The position numbers and the translations under genes are program-made. Shown one piece after another: positions 11,949 to 23,820 of a DNA stretch of 64,000 nucleotides. Location of the stretch: assembly GCA_026874595.1 (NCBI GenBank), contig CM049318.1, positions 46,480,456 through 46,544,455 on the forward strand, in the 5' to 3' direction. How positions within the stretch are numbered: position 1 is the first letter of the stretch; each line of letters opens with the position of its first letter. The stretch is from Sipunculus nudus (taxonomy: Eukaryota > Annelida > Sipuncula > Golfingiida > Sipunculidae). The notes under the pieces were generated by a model that was not told the DNA's origin, made no database searches, and worked only from the letters and a program-made list of their open reading frames with translations.

Positions 11949-13440
11949 CATACTTTTTTTCTCCATTCTTACACTGATTCTGTTTTATATCTTCGTCTCA
12001 CTCCTCCTCTGTCTTTTTTTTCTCTTTTGTTTGCTCTTCGTCTTGTTTTTGTGCACTTTCTTCCTCTTCTCCTCATCCTTCCCTTTCTTCTTCGTGATCT
12101 TCTTCTACTTTTACCTTTTCTACTTCCTCTCCTTCTCCTTCCTTTTCATCTTGTTCTTAATCTCATATTTGTTGATTTTTATCTGATTCTTCCCGTCTCA
12201 ATCTTACTCTTCTTCTTATTCCTCTGCCTGTTCTTCTCATACTCCTCTTTTCATCTTGTCTTCTTCTTTTATTTCTTCTTCTTTTTCCCCTTTCGTCTAA
12301 ATCTTCTTATTCTCCTCCCTTTACTCTTGCTCGTGTTCTCATACTTCCTGTTGTTCCCCTTCTTCTTTTTCTTATTCTTCCTAGACTTTTCTTCACTCTA
12401 CTTCTTCTGTTTCACCTAATAACTCTTCTTATTGTTCTGCTGCTTGCTCGTCTTTTCAATACCCTTATTCTTCTCCCCCTTCTTTTGGCACTAATCTTAC
12501 TCTTTTTCTTGTTCTACTTTTTCTTCTTCCTGCTCTTACTGTTCTTTTTTTTTCTTAATGTGCTATTTATTTCTTTATTTTCTACTTCTTATTCAGTTTC
12601 TCATCCTTTTTTTTCTTTTCCCAACTTTCCTTATTATTCTTTAAAATCTTCTTTGAATTTAACTCATGCATCCTCTTGCTCTTTTTTTTTATTTCTACCT
12701 CATCTTCTTCTCTCTCTTGTTCTTATTTTCATTTCTCCTCAGGCTTCTTCGTCTTCTTAATCTTCTCACTTTTCTTCTCTTACCTCTTTCCCTTCCTTCT
12801 CTGCTGCGTTACTTCTTCTGCTTCTGCTTATTATTATTTTCTGCTTTTTTCTTATTTTCCTTTAATAATTTTCTTCTTCTTTCTTTTATTATTGGTCTCC
12901 TGCAGCATGTCCTTATTCTTGTTCTTTAAACTACTTCATAGTCTTTTACTTTTGCTTCCTTTTTCTTCTTTCCTACTTTTTTTCTCGTTGTTTCTACTTC
13001 CTCTACTACTAGACCTTACTCCTGTTCTCCTTGCCATTCGTCTTCTTTTTCGTCTTCATGCATTTCTTCTTACATTTCCTGTCCTCTTTACTGTTACCCT
13101 TACTCTTAACTGTTACCTATATATCTTAATATTCTTTTTTCTTGACTTTTTTATTTTAATTCTCTTCTAAGTATAAGTTCTGTTACACTTATTTTATTTC
13201 TTGCCCTTTCCGCATCTATTTTTCTTCTTGCCCTTTCCGCATCCTTCTACTTCTGACATTTTGTCTCCTTTATCTTAACACTCTGCTTTATCATCGTCAT
13301 CTTTTTTACTTTTTTTTATTCCTCCTACTCTTCTTCTCCTTTTTTTCTTTCGCTTCTATCTTGACCTACCTCGTTCTTCTTGTGAATCTTCTTTCCTTTC
13401 TTCTACTTTTTCTGTGACTCTTCTTCCCCTATATTTATTT
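11949..13440 (+). repeat. Polypyrimidine tract, about 1.5 kb
   Basis: An almost uninterrupted T/C-rich strand (TTCTTCTTCTCC-like) without a fixed period. Open frames rich in Leu, Phe and Ser arise from composition only. Its mirror partner is the polypurine tract at 15905-17410. Such tracts can form intramolecular triplexes. Confidence 0.9.
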
Positions 13441-13489
13441 ATATATATATATTGAGGAATTGTCACAACATTCTTTGAAATAATTCTCC

Positions 13490-13690
13490 ATTTTTTAGCT
13501 CAGCTGACTGTAAGGCATGGGAATGGCGCTTTGTCCGTTGTCCGTCCGGCCGTCTGTTAGCAAGGCACAAATTGTAACTGCTGGCCCTAGAAAACTTCTA
13601 AGTAAATACCCACGGAGGTCAATAAAAATCTCCTTTGAAACCTGAAATTAGGTAAACTCCCCCCCCCCCCCCCCCCCTCCCGTATAATTT
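13490..13690 (-). mobile_element. Partial copy of the CTCAGCTGA MITE-like element
   Basis: Its reverse complement matches 11460-11660: ACCTAATTTCAGGTTTC, AAGGAGATTTTT, GGACCTCC, TTACAATTTGTGCCTTG, CGGACGG and CAGCTGAGCT appear in the same order. It is truncated at a C19 run (13659-13677). Confidence 0.7.
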
Positions 13691-13948
13691 GATACAAACC
13701 TCCAATATCTTGATAAATAAGGCATGGATTGTCATGAATCTTGCCTTAAATATTGACCATGACCATGTTTTGTCAGTTCCCAAAAAAGGTGGTGGCGCCA
13801 CCTGTATTTTTTGTAATTTTACGAATATTTTTTTCTATTTTTATACAATAAAATGACAACAATCATGTCAATTTCCCAGCTGTGATTACATCTAGTGTCC
13901 CAAAGTCTGGTGTGTTTATTGATCATAAGTGGATGCCCTATAGTAATC

Positions 13949-13952
13949 ACCC

Positions 13953-14003
<51 letters not shown>

Positions 14004-14022
14004 TTGTCTGTCTGTCTTACTG
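13949..14022 (+). repeat. CTGT tetranucleotide microsatellite
   Basis: About 18 near-perfect CTGT units with a few TTGT variants. The open frame across it (VCLSVCLS repeats) is an artefact. Confidence 0.92.
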
Positions 14023-14275
14023 ACCATCCGTCCTTCCACACAAATTTGTTTCCAGATGATAACTCTGATTGGATTAACACATGAATTACAAACTAGACTT
14101 CAATATGGCCCACCACTAAAACAAGAACCTATATGACTTTTGGGAACTGAAGTCAAAGGTCAAGGTCACTGGACTTACTTATTTAAAAAGATTATGGCTG
14201 CATCTTAAACCTTCCATCTTGCACATTCAGCTGTCTTGCCATTTTAGGGAGAGCATAAATGAATTTTTAGTCACA

Positions 14276-14294
14276 AGGTCAAAGGTCAAGGTCA
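14276..14294 (+). promoter_or_regulatory. Triple AGGTCA cluster with a perfect DR1
   Basis: AGGTCA-A-AGGTCA-AGGTCA: a direct repeat with one-base spacing, the consensus bound by RXR- and HNF4-type nuclear receptors, plus a third half-site. A similar AAGTCA-A-AGGTCA-AGGTCA lies at 14150-14168, and both are followed by related GTTTCCAGATGATAA-containing DNA. It may be only a sequence common to an interspersed repeat. No nearby gene supports regulation. Confidence 0.4.
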
Positions 14295-15579
14295 CAGGGG
14301 CAATCTGTTCACAAATCAGTTTCCAGATGATAAAATTAAGTAGGTTTAAATGAAATGAATGTGTGAGATTTGAAGTAATAATATATGTGGCCTGGTAATT
14401 CTAGCCGCCTCTTTACTTGACTTGACGGTGGTTTAAATAGGATTTTTTTTTCAGAACAGGTCCTTGATGTATACAGCATATTTAAATGCAATCCATAACT
14501 TTTAACGGAAGACATATGCAGCGCAAAGCTTCCCTACATAAATTTATAATTGCAGATATACTTTATTTCCATGTAGGTTATTAATCAACAGGCAAGTATA
14601 TGATGCACTAATGACACCACGTATTCACCTGAGTTTCACAATATGCGAGTCAATGTGATGCAATTTTGTATCCCAAGATGGTCCCTCAACAGTTCCTCCT
14701 TATCATGGCATATACGGCTGATTTCAAATTGTAAGGAAACCAAAGCCCGGTAGGCAGTTCAAATAAATACTTGAGACAAAAACAAAGAATAAATTAACCC
14801 ATATTAATTTTAACATTCGAAACCCCACCTCATTTAACGCAAACATTTAAAATTTAAATGATCAGATTTAGATTAAATAAATTATGCTAAGAAGCAATAT
14901 TAATGAAAATATACCTCATCATCGGTATCGCGGGCGCATACTATTTTTTTAAATAGCTAAAAGACATGTAAGCTATAGAGATACGGCCGCCTTATTCAAA
15001 AGTTGGCATAATAATGTAACAAATTGGGTAATGTTGCACATTTTTCATTGGTCGAGCAGAGTATGAAGGTAAAGCTGCTCACAAAACAACAATTTAATTA
15101 TGCAAAAACAGAAAAATGTCCATAAATCTGTAAATAATTTGGATGCAATACCATAAGCGGGCTGTTATTCTCTGATGCAGTTCCATCTAGAAGGAAACCT
15201 TTTTTTTTCTTTTAAATAGGCATCAGTTAACTTGCATTTTTTCTGTATTTATAGGTTTGGATTAGAAAACCTTAAATTAACATTTGCTGGAAAAAATCTC
15301 TGAATATATAAAAACTCCTTTTATAAAAAGAGGGAAATGTTTTTGACTAACACAAACGTGTGTATATTTATGTGTTATGTATAGAATAATTAGCAATATT
15401 CTATTTAATTTTTATTACACTGAAAGTGTTACGAATACATAAATAATGTTTGTACAGTGACACACAGCTATAATAACCAGTTTGAAGAAACAAAATAAAC
15501 TGTTTCTCTTGTTCAGTTTTCTATATAATCATAGTTACAGTAAGACTATATCTTTTGGCATAATATTAATATTATTATT

Positions 15580-15892
15580 AAGAAGTTAAAGATTGCGCTT
15601 TAGCTGCCTGGATGGAGTATTCGGAGGCTTCTCCATCCGCGAGCTTCCTCAGCAACGTAAAAGATGAATAAAGATAAGAGTCAAGATTGGCGTCCAAATT
15701 TTGTAAGGACGAGAAGAATGATAAAGCTGGGTAGTTCTTAGAGGTGGAAGAAACCGGAGAACCCTGAGAAAAACCACCAACCTTGGACGGGCAACTACAA
15801 CCCATTTACTTAGCCTCGCCGGGAATCGAACCCGGGTTGCCAGCGGAGAAGGCCGAGCGTTTAACCACCTGGCTGTCCAGGCATAATATTAA
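15580..15892 (-). mobile_element. tRNA-derived SINE
   Basis: On the minus strand the head reads as a tRNA-like sequence: an A-box-like TGGTTAAACGC (15857-15867) and a perfect B box GGTTCGATTCC (15822-15832). A body follows that includes a GGTTTTTCTCAGGGTTCTCC-type block, similar to conserved central domains of metazoan SINEs. It is not a functional tRNA gene because the acceptor stem is not closed. It sits at the inner edge of the right foldback arm. Confidence 0.72.
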
Positions 15893-15904
15893 CAAGAATG
15901 ACAA

Positions 15905-17410
15905 TTTTTAAAAAAAGAAATTAATAATAATAAGAAGAAGAAGAATAGGTATAATAAGAATAATAAGATGATGGTGATGATAATGAGGAAGGAAGAGAAT
16001 ACGAATAAGAAGGATAATTATAAAAAGAATAAAAGTAAGCGAGAAAAGATGACTAAAAAGAAGAGTAATGAATGAGAGAAGAAGAGGAAAAAGGCGAAGC
16101 AGAGGTTGTAGAAGAAGAGAAAGAAAAAAGGAAGAACAAGAAAAATAAGGAGGAGACAAAGAAAAGAAGAAGAGGAATGGGAAGAAAAGAAAGAAAAAAG
16201 GAAGAACAAGGATAACGGGAAGATGAAATGAAAAGAGAGCAAGAAGACGCGGAAGGAGAAGAAGAGAAACAAGAAAAGGAACAAGAATAATAGGGACCTA
16301 TGAAATTTACACAATTGGTATAATTTTGCAATTTAACAAAAGGATAAAAATGCCTATAAATATTAAGAAATTATTAATGGTACCGACGCGCTCGTTCAAT
16401 TAATAAAACTATCCATCAATTAGTAAGTGTGTTGACGTTTCTAGTTCCGCTCTATTAATGGTCACCCCAACGGACGGAATGCGGATGAAGGCAGATCGCT
16501 ATAGTTAATATAACTTTCTGTGAGCTTGGGTTATAAAAAGAAGAAGAAGAAGCAGTATACGAAATAAGCAGAATGTGAAGGAGAGGGGATTAACAGAAAG
16601 GAGAAGGAGAAAGTGAACAACAGAAGAGCAAAACGAAAAAAAGAAGCAAAGGGAGAATCGTAAAGAGTAAGAATACGGACAAGAAGAAAGGCAAGCAAAG
16701 AACAAAAAGAAGAAACAGAAGGAAAAAACAAGGGGAGAGAAAAAAGATGAGAAGAGGCAGAGTAGGAAGAAAAAAAGAGTGACAAGAAGAGTAGGTAGAA
16801 TAAGAAGAGGAACAAGAAGGAGGATAAGAAAAATAAGAAAGCATTGAAAAAGAGTTATATGGAAAAGAAGATAAACATGAAGAAAAGAGAGAGCAAGTGC
16901 GTATTAAAATAAGATGGGCACGACGAAGAAGAAGTAAAAGTAGAATAAGAAGAAGCGTTAGATGGAGGACAGAAGAAGGGGAAGAAGATTCAGTACATGA
17001 GAAGAAAAGCAAGACAAAAGAAGGTGAATACAAGGAGAAGAAATTTAAAAGAAGTTAAGGAAGTAGAGCAAGAAGGAGGGCAAATAGGAGAAATTAAAAA
17101 TGAAGGAGTAAAAGAGAAAGACGAAGATGAAAAAGACATGAAGAAAAAGAAGAATGAGAATAGTGAGAAGAAAGAAAAAGAGGCATGCGGATTATAATAA
17201 TAAATGTAAAGAGAAGAGCAAAGAGCGAAGAAGTACAATAGAAGAAGATGAAAAGTGTAAGGATGAGAGCAAGGTGAAGAGACAATGATAAAAAAAAACA
17301 AAGCCATGAGCAAACGGAAGAGAAAAAAGGAAAGAAGAAGGGTGAGAAGAAGAAAAACAGTGAGAGGACAAGGAAGAAGCAGAGTAAGAATGGTGAGAAG
17401 AAAAAAGTCT
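15905..17410 (+). repeat. Polypurine tract, about 1.5 kb
   Basis: A/G-rich plus strand (GAAGAAGAGG-like), the inverted counterpart of 11949-13440. A short stretch at about 16290-16510 is not purine-rich and carries a remnant of the GCTATAG repeat family (16455-16530). Confidence 0.9.
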
Positions 17411-17699
17411 TCTAATAATCTTTCCTTTTGTGAAAAGGGACCAGTCTCTTCAGATCAAATTATTATTATTCGCATGCATGCAGGGTTTGTATGTGCAAGG
17501 TGTTCTGATGCGACTTGAAGTTTTTTCCAATTTTATCGATTTTAATATGTAATAAATATGAAAAAAATTAATCATTTGAGACATAAAATCATATTAAATG
17601 AAGGTTAATCAACTGTTTGCGTATACAGCAGACAATTAAAAGAAAGGTAGCCCGTATGTTTAGAAGTAAACATCGAATTTTTTTGCTGGGTTCAGTTAT

Positions 17700-18057
17700 T
17701 TTCACGTTTGGCATACACGATGGCTTTAGTTTCACGATTTGGAGGCTAGCTTGAATCGTGATTTCACGAAACATGACAGCAGCACTAACCGTGAAACCAT
17801 TATTTTCCTCGCAAATGGACCCAGAGTCCTGCACAAACCGTGATTTCACAAAACGTTACCAGTGACCAAAACGTGAATTCGTTTTCCTATAATATTTTTT
17901 TCAGGTTTTGTATCTAACGGTTTGGAGATAGCCTTTGACGTTTAGAGGCATATTTTTTCAGGTTTTGTGAAAAATCAAATATGCGACTTTGACATATTTA
18001 AAGGTTTGAAGATATTTATTCACGATTAGTGCAGATTCACGTTTTGACTCCTAACAC
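17700..18057 (-). repeat. Right terminal inverted repeat of the foldback
   Basis: The reverse complement of 10899-11257: CACGTTTGGCATACACGATG, GATTTGGAGGCTAGCTTGAA, CCAAAACGTGAATTCGTTTT and the terminal CCTAACAC. The pairing with the left arm is imperfect, so the arms are not recently homogenised. Confidence 0.8.
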
Positions 18058-19081
18058 ACCGTTTATTGTCCATCAATAAGCTGTACAGGATGGCAAATGG
18101 CTCAATGTGGAGTACAGAACGACAAGTAGGTGCCCTGACACAAGGTGCTCACAAAGAAACTGGCACCTATAAAGTCATCTCTCCGAAAAAGGTGGCTGGT
18201 ACCTGAAAGCAAACCAAAAACATTAATATAACATAACTGTCACCTTAGTTGCACCACTTTCGCCCTTCACTTAATTAGCCATAACTTGCCTATAACACTC
18301 AATATACTCATAGTATCATATCAGTGACATTCAATGTACTCATAATGACATAATGACATGGTCTTCAGGCAAGAAAAAAAAATAAAACAACTCAACAATA
18401 CAGAATTACACAGTGACCTAGGTTGTTAACACAGTGCTCTTAATAAGTCGGTCAAACTCCAAAACACTGCTCCCAACAACATCATATTGTGCAAAATTGT
18501 ATACATGTGCTATACAATACCACATATTCTGACCCGATTTGGACATTATACCACCATACTACTCCTTGGGTATAACTTATACAATAATATGATATGGTAT
18601 ATAGTACACATTACAAGAAACTGAGGTGTGGACATAATCGCTATGGCAACCCTAACTGAATGACACAAGTTTACAGATGGTTGGAACATCCATTATTATA
18701 TAAATTATGGGATATGATGATATATAACATACTCTCCCTCTCCTATATATATGCAACTTAATATCTCAAACTGCATTTAATACTTTTGTCTATGAAGAGA
18801 GTTAATCATCACCCACAAGATTCAATACACTGTTGAAATATATAAGGAAATGATACAGTTATATGGTTTTACCATTATACTACATATGTATCAGCATTTC
18901 ATATAACCTGTATTCAGTACTACAATTCATCAAAGTATATACCACAAACCATAAGCCTACCTATGCCACAAGAAGCAGGTTCTCTAGTGGCTTCTTGGCT
19001 CTCTCAGGCCCCGTCACTACAGGAGGTCGTCTCACAATGACATCCACGGTTGACTATGGCCGCCTAAATTATAAACCATCC
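18058..19081. other. Non-coding AT-rich DNA
   Basis: I see no gene, RNA or clear repeat here. It is mostly AT-rich unique-looking sequence with a few TATAA-type strings. Confidence 0.55.
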
Positions 19082-19089
19082 AAATAATG

Positions 19090-19444
19090 CAGGGGCGTCA
19101 ATATAGGGGGGGATGGGGGGTATATATACCCCCCACTTTTTGGCAAGGGGCGGATGATCAATGTAATCATCCCCCCACTTTTCAGAGAATAATATTATAA
19201 TATTGCAAACGTAATATATCAATAAATAGAATTAAAGACTTTGGATCTATTTACTAAAAAATGTTATATCTATACCTTGCGTAGAATTCACAAAATAACT
19301 TATTTTCCAGAACATTATAATTATTTGAAATATGATTAAGTATGTAAATAATAATAATAATTATATATAGGTATATATATATATAGTTGTTAATGCCACA
19401 CACAGACGCTGAAAAAGGTATATATATATACATGTATATATATA

Positions 19445-19492
<48 letters not shown>

Positions 19493-19532
19493 AAGTCATT
19501 CCCCCACCCTGGAAGAAAAATTGACGCCACTG
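19090..19532. mobile_element. hAT-type MITE with perfect 8-bp target duplication
   Basis: Inverted ends CAGGGGCGTCAAT (19090) and ATTGACGCCACTG (ending 19532) are flanked by identical 8-bp duplications AAATAATG at 19082-19089 and 19533-19540. An 8-bp duplication and CAGNGGCG ends are typical of hAT superfamily elements. The 443-bp body holds TA/TG microsatellite (about 19420-19490) and no transposase, so it is non-autonomous. Intact duplications suggest a relatively recent insertion. Confidence 0.88.
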
Positions 19533-19540
19533 AAATAATG

Positions 19541-21213
19541 TCTATGGCCTCTGGAATATCTGATAATCCCCCGACATTAAGCATAAAATAAAACAACTCT
19601 GCCAATAGCAAGTATCATTACTGTCACCCGCGATATAGAGCTTCTCAAATGTTTAGTGTGTTAACAACGGAAAATTTGCATTTCTACGGTGTTAACATAC
19701 AAACATATTAGCAAAACAGTACTGGAAAACATAATTGGAAAAATTCCATGTGCTACAGATATCGTCGGCAAGAACTAGTCTTGTTCTCATTCCAAAATAC
19801 TTCCGAACATTTACGATATTTACCCCACCTGTTATTCAAGTTATGCAAACAATGTAATGTCCTTAATAACAAGATGCTTTGTTGCTAGCATCCTATCATA
19901 ACTTCTAACAAATCGACAAAAGCCCCAATCAAGCCGCAAAACTGTGCGCTGCATCAGCCGATTCGTCTTATCATGCCCGCCATGTGCAAAAATTCAACAC
20001 AATATTTCGCTGCCTATTAAAACATATTAATGCTGCGTTTACTCAATACTTTAATCATCGAACGAATTCTACCATCCTACGGGCTTACTTGACAGAAAAT
20101 AACATTTATTTACCTTCAACCAACACCACAATCGCTGAATTATTTCCAAACAAGGGCTGATGAAACTTTAAACTGCGTTCTTCTCAACAAAGTTTCTCGC
20201 TATTCCACAATGCACTATTACATCGCACCCAGCGATATTTACTCTCAACAAATCTCCACGCAAGAGTAAAAATATGTTCAAATTTTCCTCATACTCTCCA
20301 CGCAATAGTAAAAATAAGCTCAGAAATGTTAATACCCTACACACAACCGTAATAGTTGACAATAGTCCGCCTTTTGTCTTTAATAATAGGTATATCTGAG
20401 CTTAACCCTCCTACATGCACCCCATCCTATCTTTGCAACGCCCCGTGCAAGACTAGATATATATCAATCATCTACATAACCTTACGTAACCCTAATGAAA
20501 ACAAGGTTAACACATTTTGTGATAGAAACCTAAAAAACAGAATTACATGTACCAGGTAAATCTGACATAACAAAAGTCACAAATATTTACAGCACTTGTA
20601 TACTAGAAAAGTGTTTACATTAAAGTAGATCTAGACTCCCTTTTTTTAAAGAAGGAAAAGATGGCGCTCGAGCGCCATAGTTGAGGAAGTCAGGGACCCC
20701 CGCCCTAGGCGCTCCTTCAGCAACGATAAAGATGATATCTAATTGAATTTTTAATTATTATCTATTTACTATTAGGCCCAAAGTTTAGGAGAAAATCAGA
20801 GGAGATAGAGATGAAAATCTAAGGTTTTATTAATAGCTAAGGTCTATAAATACTAAACTGGGTGCAAGGTAAGATCAAGCTGACTTGAAAAGCCTGCTTG
20901 CTCAGTGGATGTGATGTTAGTCTCTTTCTACAAAGGATGTGGTAGGATTATGGTTAGAGGAGAAACGAATTTATTTTTGGCTGTTGTATGCTTGTGGTCA
21001 TTTGTTAAGATCTGTATTGAGTTTATATGTTTTATCCTGTTGTAAGTATTGACGGATTTTTCTATCATGTATTCTTTAATAGTCGGTGTGTTTATGCGTG
21101 CTCTTAGTTCTGATGTTTTAGTAAACTTCTAACTCTTAAGGCTGCTCTGAGGGCTTTATTTTGTTGAACTTCTAGTTTATATAAGTGTGTCTTAGACTTA
21201 GATAAGGATTGAA
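19541..21213. other. Non-coding DNA with minor repeats
   Basis: A 51-bp imperfect tandem duplication at about 20240-20325 (TCTCCACGCAAKAGTAAAAA twice). At about 20708-20740, CTCCTTCAGCAACGATAAAG resembles the 3' part of the SINE at 15580-15892 and may be a SINE tail. Nothing else is recognised. Confidence 0.5.
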
Positions 21214-21487
21214 ATGGTATCCCGCAGTAGTGCGTTTACTTCGACGAAGTGGTGTGGAATGAGGATTGTCATCATCTTGCTGTACTTCCGCGGGCACGTC
21301 TACACATCTCTAATTGAGTCAAGTCCTTCGGGTACATCTGCTTGTGAATCCAGCACAAGTAGATCCTCATCATCCTCACATTCCTCTGGCACAACTGGCT
21401 CTTTCATTTCATCTGTCCTGGAATCGCGGGTTGGGCTGTTAGACTGCAGAAAAATCAGCCAATGGGTATCACTTCAGTTCGGCCCTG

Positions 21488-22640
21488 TTAACCCATCGTG
21501 GTTAACCAAATCCGTCTCCGCGAAAAATCTGGTATACGTTCTGTCCTTCCATCTGGTTCAGCACTTTGTACACGGTATTCCATAGGCATCCTGAATCTTC
21601 GCTCTCCCCTGGAATGCTGTTTACCTAAAACTCTTTGTCCAGTATACAACGGTGCATCTCGAGTTTTCTTGTCCTTGAACCTCTTGCGCTGTCCAGCTGC
21701 TTGGTCCAATTTTTTTCTAGCATGTACGTATGCTTCTTCAATCCTCCTTTGATGTAACGAAACCCAATTGGTTGGACTACACTCCTCCTCTGTATCAACA
21801 TCTGGCAAAGATGCAAACACTACTTCGTCCATATGCTCTGTCTAACGACAGGTGGAAGTGTTCGAAGTAAATCGTGCATGGTTTGGTTTAACCTCTCAGT
21901 CTGACCGTTCGCTTCATGTCTGTAGCTAGTGGTGCGCGATTTCTTCACTCCAAACAGCCTACAAAGTTGCTGTACTATCTTTGCCTCAAAATCCCTGCCT
22001 TTATCAGAGTGTTCCCGGAGGGGTGCTCCATGCCGACTAAACCCTTCACTAACACTCTAACTACTGTATCGGCCTTCTAGTCACTGCTACTACTCACTTT
22101 GTAAAAAGTCAGTCAATACAAGGACATTTATTTGCCCATCACTCGCTTTCTCTAACAAGGTGAAATCAATTGAGACTACCTCCAATGGACGGGTTGTTGT
22201 AAGTCGTCCCGTGGGAATCTGCACTTTCACTACCTGAGACACTAAACATCGTTCATATCGGTTGATGTAGTCTCTAAACTCAGTCTCCATATGAGGCCCA
22301 CAGCACTTTTTCTGCACCACGGTAAAAGTTCGCTCTAACCCTTGGTGTCCTTGTTCATCGTGATAACGACACATTATCCTTGCCCTCAAACATTTGGGAA
22401 CAACGATCTGTTAAAGATCTCCTAGTCTTGGATCAGACACAAGTCGGTATAATGTTCCCTCATTTACTTCGAGACGCTTCCACTGCTTGAGAAGTAGTCG
22501 CTCCTCCTTACTCCGCTGTCTTGTCCATTTCAAGGATGGTTGTACACCTCCTTTTACTTTGTCACTCACTGATGACACTACCGGGTCTTGCCTTTGCGTT
22601 CGAGACCACTCAGACATGGTCAGTGTAGGTAACGTGGTTG
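21488..22640 (-). pseudogene. Integrase of the second gypsy element, broken
   Basis: The zinc-binding part at 22389-22250 has H-x4-H (YHDEQGHQG) and YERCLVSQ, where the second Cys of CxxC is Ser. The core has VVSIDFTLLEKASDG (first Asp), then after stops and a frameshift LREHSDKGRDFEAK (second Asp) and TSYRHEANGQTERLNQT (catalytic Glu). The C-terminus at 21832-21488 includes RRIEEAYVHARKKLDQAAGQ and DAPLYTGQRVL. The catalytic triad is readable but split between frames, so it is inactive. Confidence 0.82.
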
Positions 22641-22829
22641 CATGCTTCTCCCTAAGTCCCGCAATCACTACACCCAACTCCGCAACTGACCTCTCCCAGC
22701 CATCCCAGGTCTCCTCTAACGCCCCAGCCAACACTTCCAAACCAAACACGGTGGTCTCTGCAGCCGTGGCACATTTATCTGCAAATTCCTCTTGGTCCCA
22801 CGGTCGGTTCTTCACCCTTGACAATCCAT

Positions 22830-23300
22830 CTGCATTTGCGTTATGGTTCCCCGGACGATACTGGCAAGGGCTGATGCCCAGCGCTGTTCAACTGCTGATA
22901 TCTTGCTTTTACTCATGAGGTACGTGAGTGGGTTGTCGCCTGTGTACACCACAAAGAAACTGCCCTGAAGGTTTCACGAAACTTGTCCACAACCGCCCAA
23001 ATAAGTGCCAAAAGTTCCAATTTCATGGAACTTTAATTGTCCATATTTTGTTCAGGTCGTCGTAGGTGCCACCAATTACGTATGCAAAAACTCTCAGATT
23101 GTCATCTTGCCACTGGCTAAGTACAGGGCCTAACCCATTGTGTGACGCATCTGCCTCGATCACAAATGGTTTTATGAAAACTGGGTAGGCTTGGATGGGT
23201 ACCCCCGTGAACGTGTGCTTCAGATCCTGAAACGCTTGCTCTTGTTGCTCCATCCATAGGTCTCCAATCTTCACCTTCTCCCCCGTTTCTGTGCTAACAG
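22830..23300 (-). pseudogene. RNase H of the second gypsy element
   Basis: WMEQQEQAFQDLKHTFTGVP followed by FVIEADASHNGLGPVLSQWQ at 23274-23023 is the start of a gypsy RNase H. The middle is disrupted. Downstream, 22824-22411 (VKNRPWDQEEFADK and following) looks like the RNase H-integrase linker. Confidence 0.72.
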
Positions 23301-23393
23301 AGTTCCAATCAACTTATGGAGTAGGTCGGCTATCTTTGCAAAACCTTGTATAAATCTCCTGTAATAAGACGTGAATCCGATGAAACGACGTAG

Positions 23394-23820
23394 TTACTGT
23401 AAATTTTGAGGACATGGCCACTGCTTGACTGCTGCAATCTTTCCCGGGTCGGTTTGTATGCCTTCAGACGAGATGATATAGCCCAGAAATTTGACTCTTA
23501 CATGGAAAAGTGCGCATTTCTCTTCCTTTGGCTTCAAGCCGTGCTCTTGCAGCCTGGAGAAAGCAATATTTATCCTCTGCAGGTACTCTTCAAAATGTCC
23601 TACTGTAGATAATGATGTCATCCAAGTAAACCAACAAATCTTGGTAAATCTTTGATTGGAAACCCCTGTTTACTAGCCTTTGCCATGTGTCCGGAGCATT
23701 GGCCAAGCCAAATGGCATCCAAACTGCCTCAAATAGTCCAATCGGCGTGATAAATTCAGTTTTGTGCCGATCTCGAGGTTCTACTCTGATCTGGTGGTAA
23801 GCTGAAACCAAATCTGTGAT
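23394..23820 (-). pseudogene. Reverse transcriptase part B (palm and thumb)
   Basis: From TDLVSAYHQIRVEPRDR (motif A) through MPFGLANAPDTWQRLVNRGF (motif B) to LLVYLDDIIIYSRTF (intact YxDD). Then, in another frame, SRLQEHGLKPKEEKCALFH and VKFLGYIISSEGI. The palm frame is continuous with part A upstream (23590-24195). A frameshift at about 23600 breaks the thumb. Confidence 0.85.

Larger units (their letters stand above)
13441..15579. other. Loop of the foldback, non-coding
   Basis: Contains a short TA run (13440-13452), an inverted copy of the CTCAGCTGA element (13490-13690) with a C19 run, a CTGT tetranucleotide array and two AGGTCA clusters (listed separately). From about 14400 to 15579 it is AT-rich DNA in which I see nothing further. 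Confidence 0.55.
10899..18057. mobile_element. 7.2-kb foldback (giant inverted-repeat) structure
   Basis: The left end (GTGTTAGGCCTCAAAACGTG at 10899) is mirrored by the right end (CACGTTTTGACTCCTAACAC, ending 18057). The arms match in inverted order over the AACGTG/CACGTTT-rich terminal 350 bp, then TGTCTGCTGTATACGCAAAC, AAAAAACTTCAAGTCGCA and AACACCTTGCACAT, then a polypyrimidine (left) or polypurine (right) block. The loop is about 13441-15899. The left arm has an extra 400-bp insertion at 11258-11660. No transposase is visible and I found no target duplication. It may be a non-autonomous foldback transposon or an inverted segmental duplication. Confidence 0.75.

Noticed and set aside
12027..13170. 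Leu/Phe/Ser-rich membrane-like proteins in the polypyrimidine tract
   Set aside because: Composition alone (T and C only) gives Leu, Phe and Ser codons in every frame. The mirrored tract gives the same on the other strand.
15822..15892. A functional tRNA gene
   Set aside because: A and B boxes are present but the acceptor stem does not close and a SINE-like body continues downstream.
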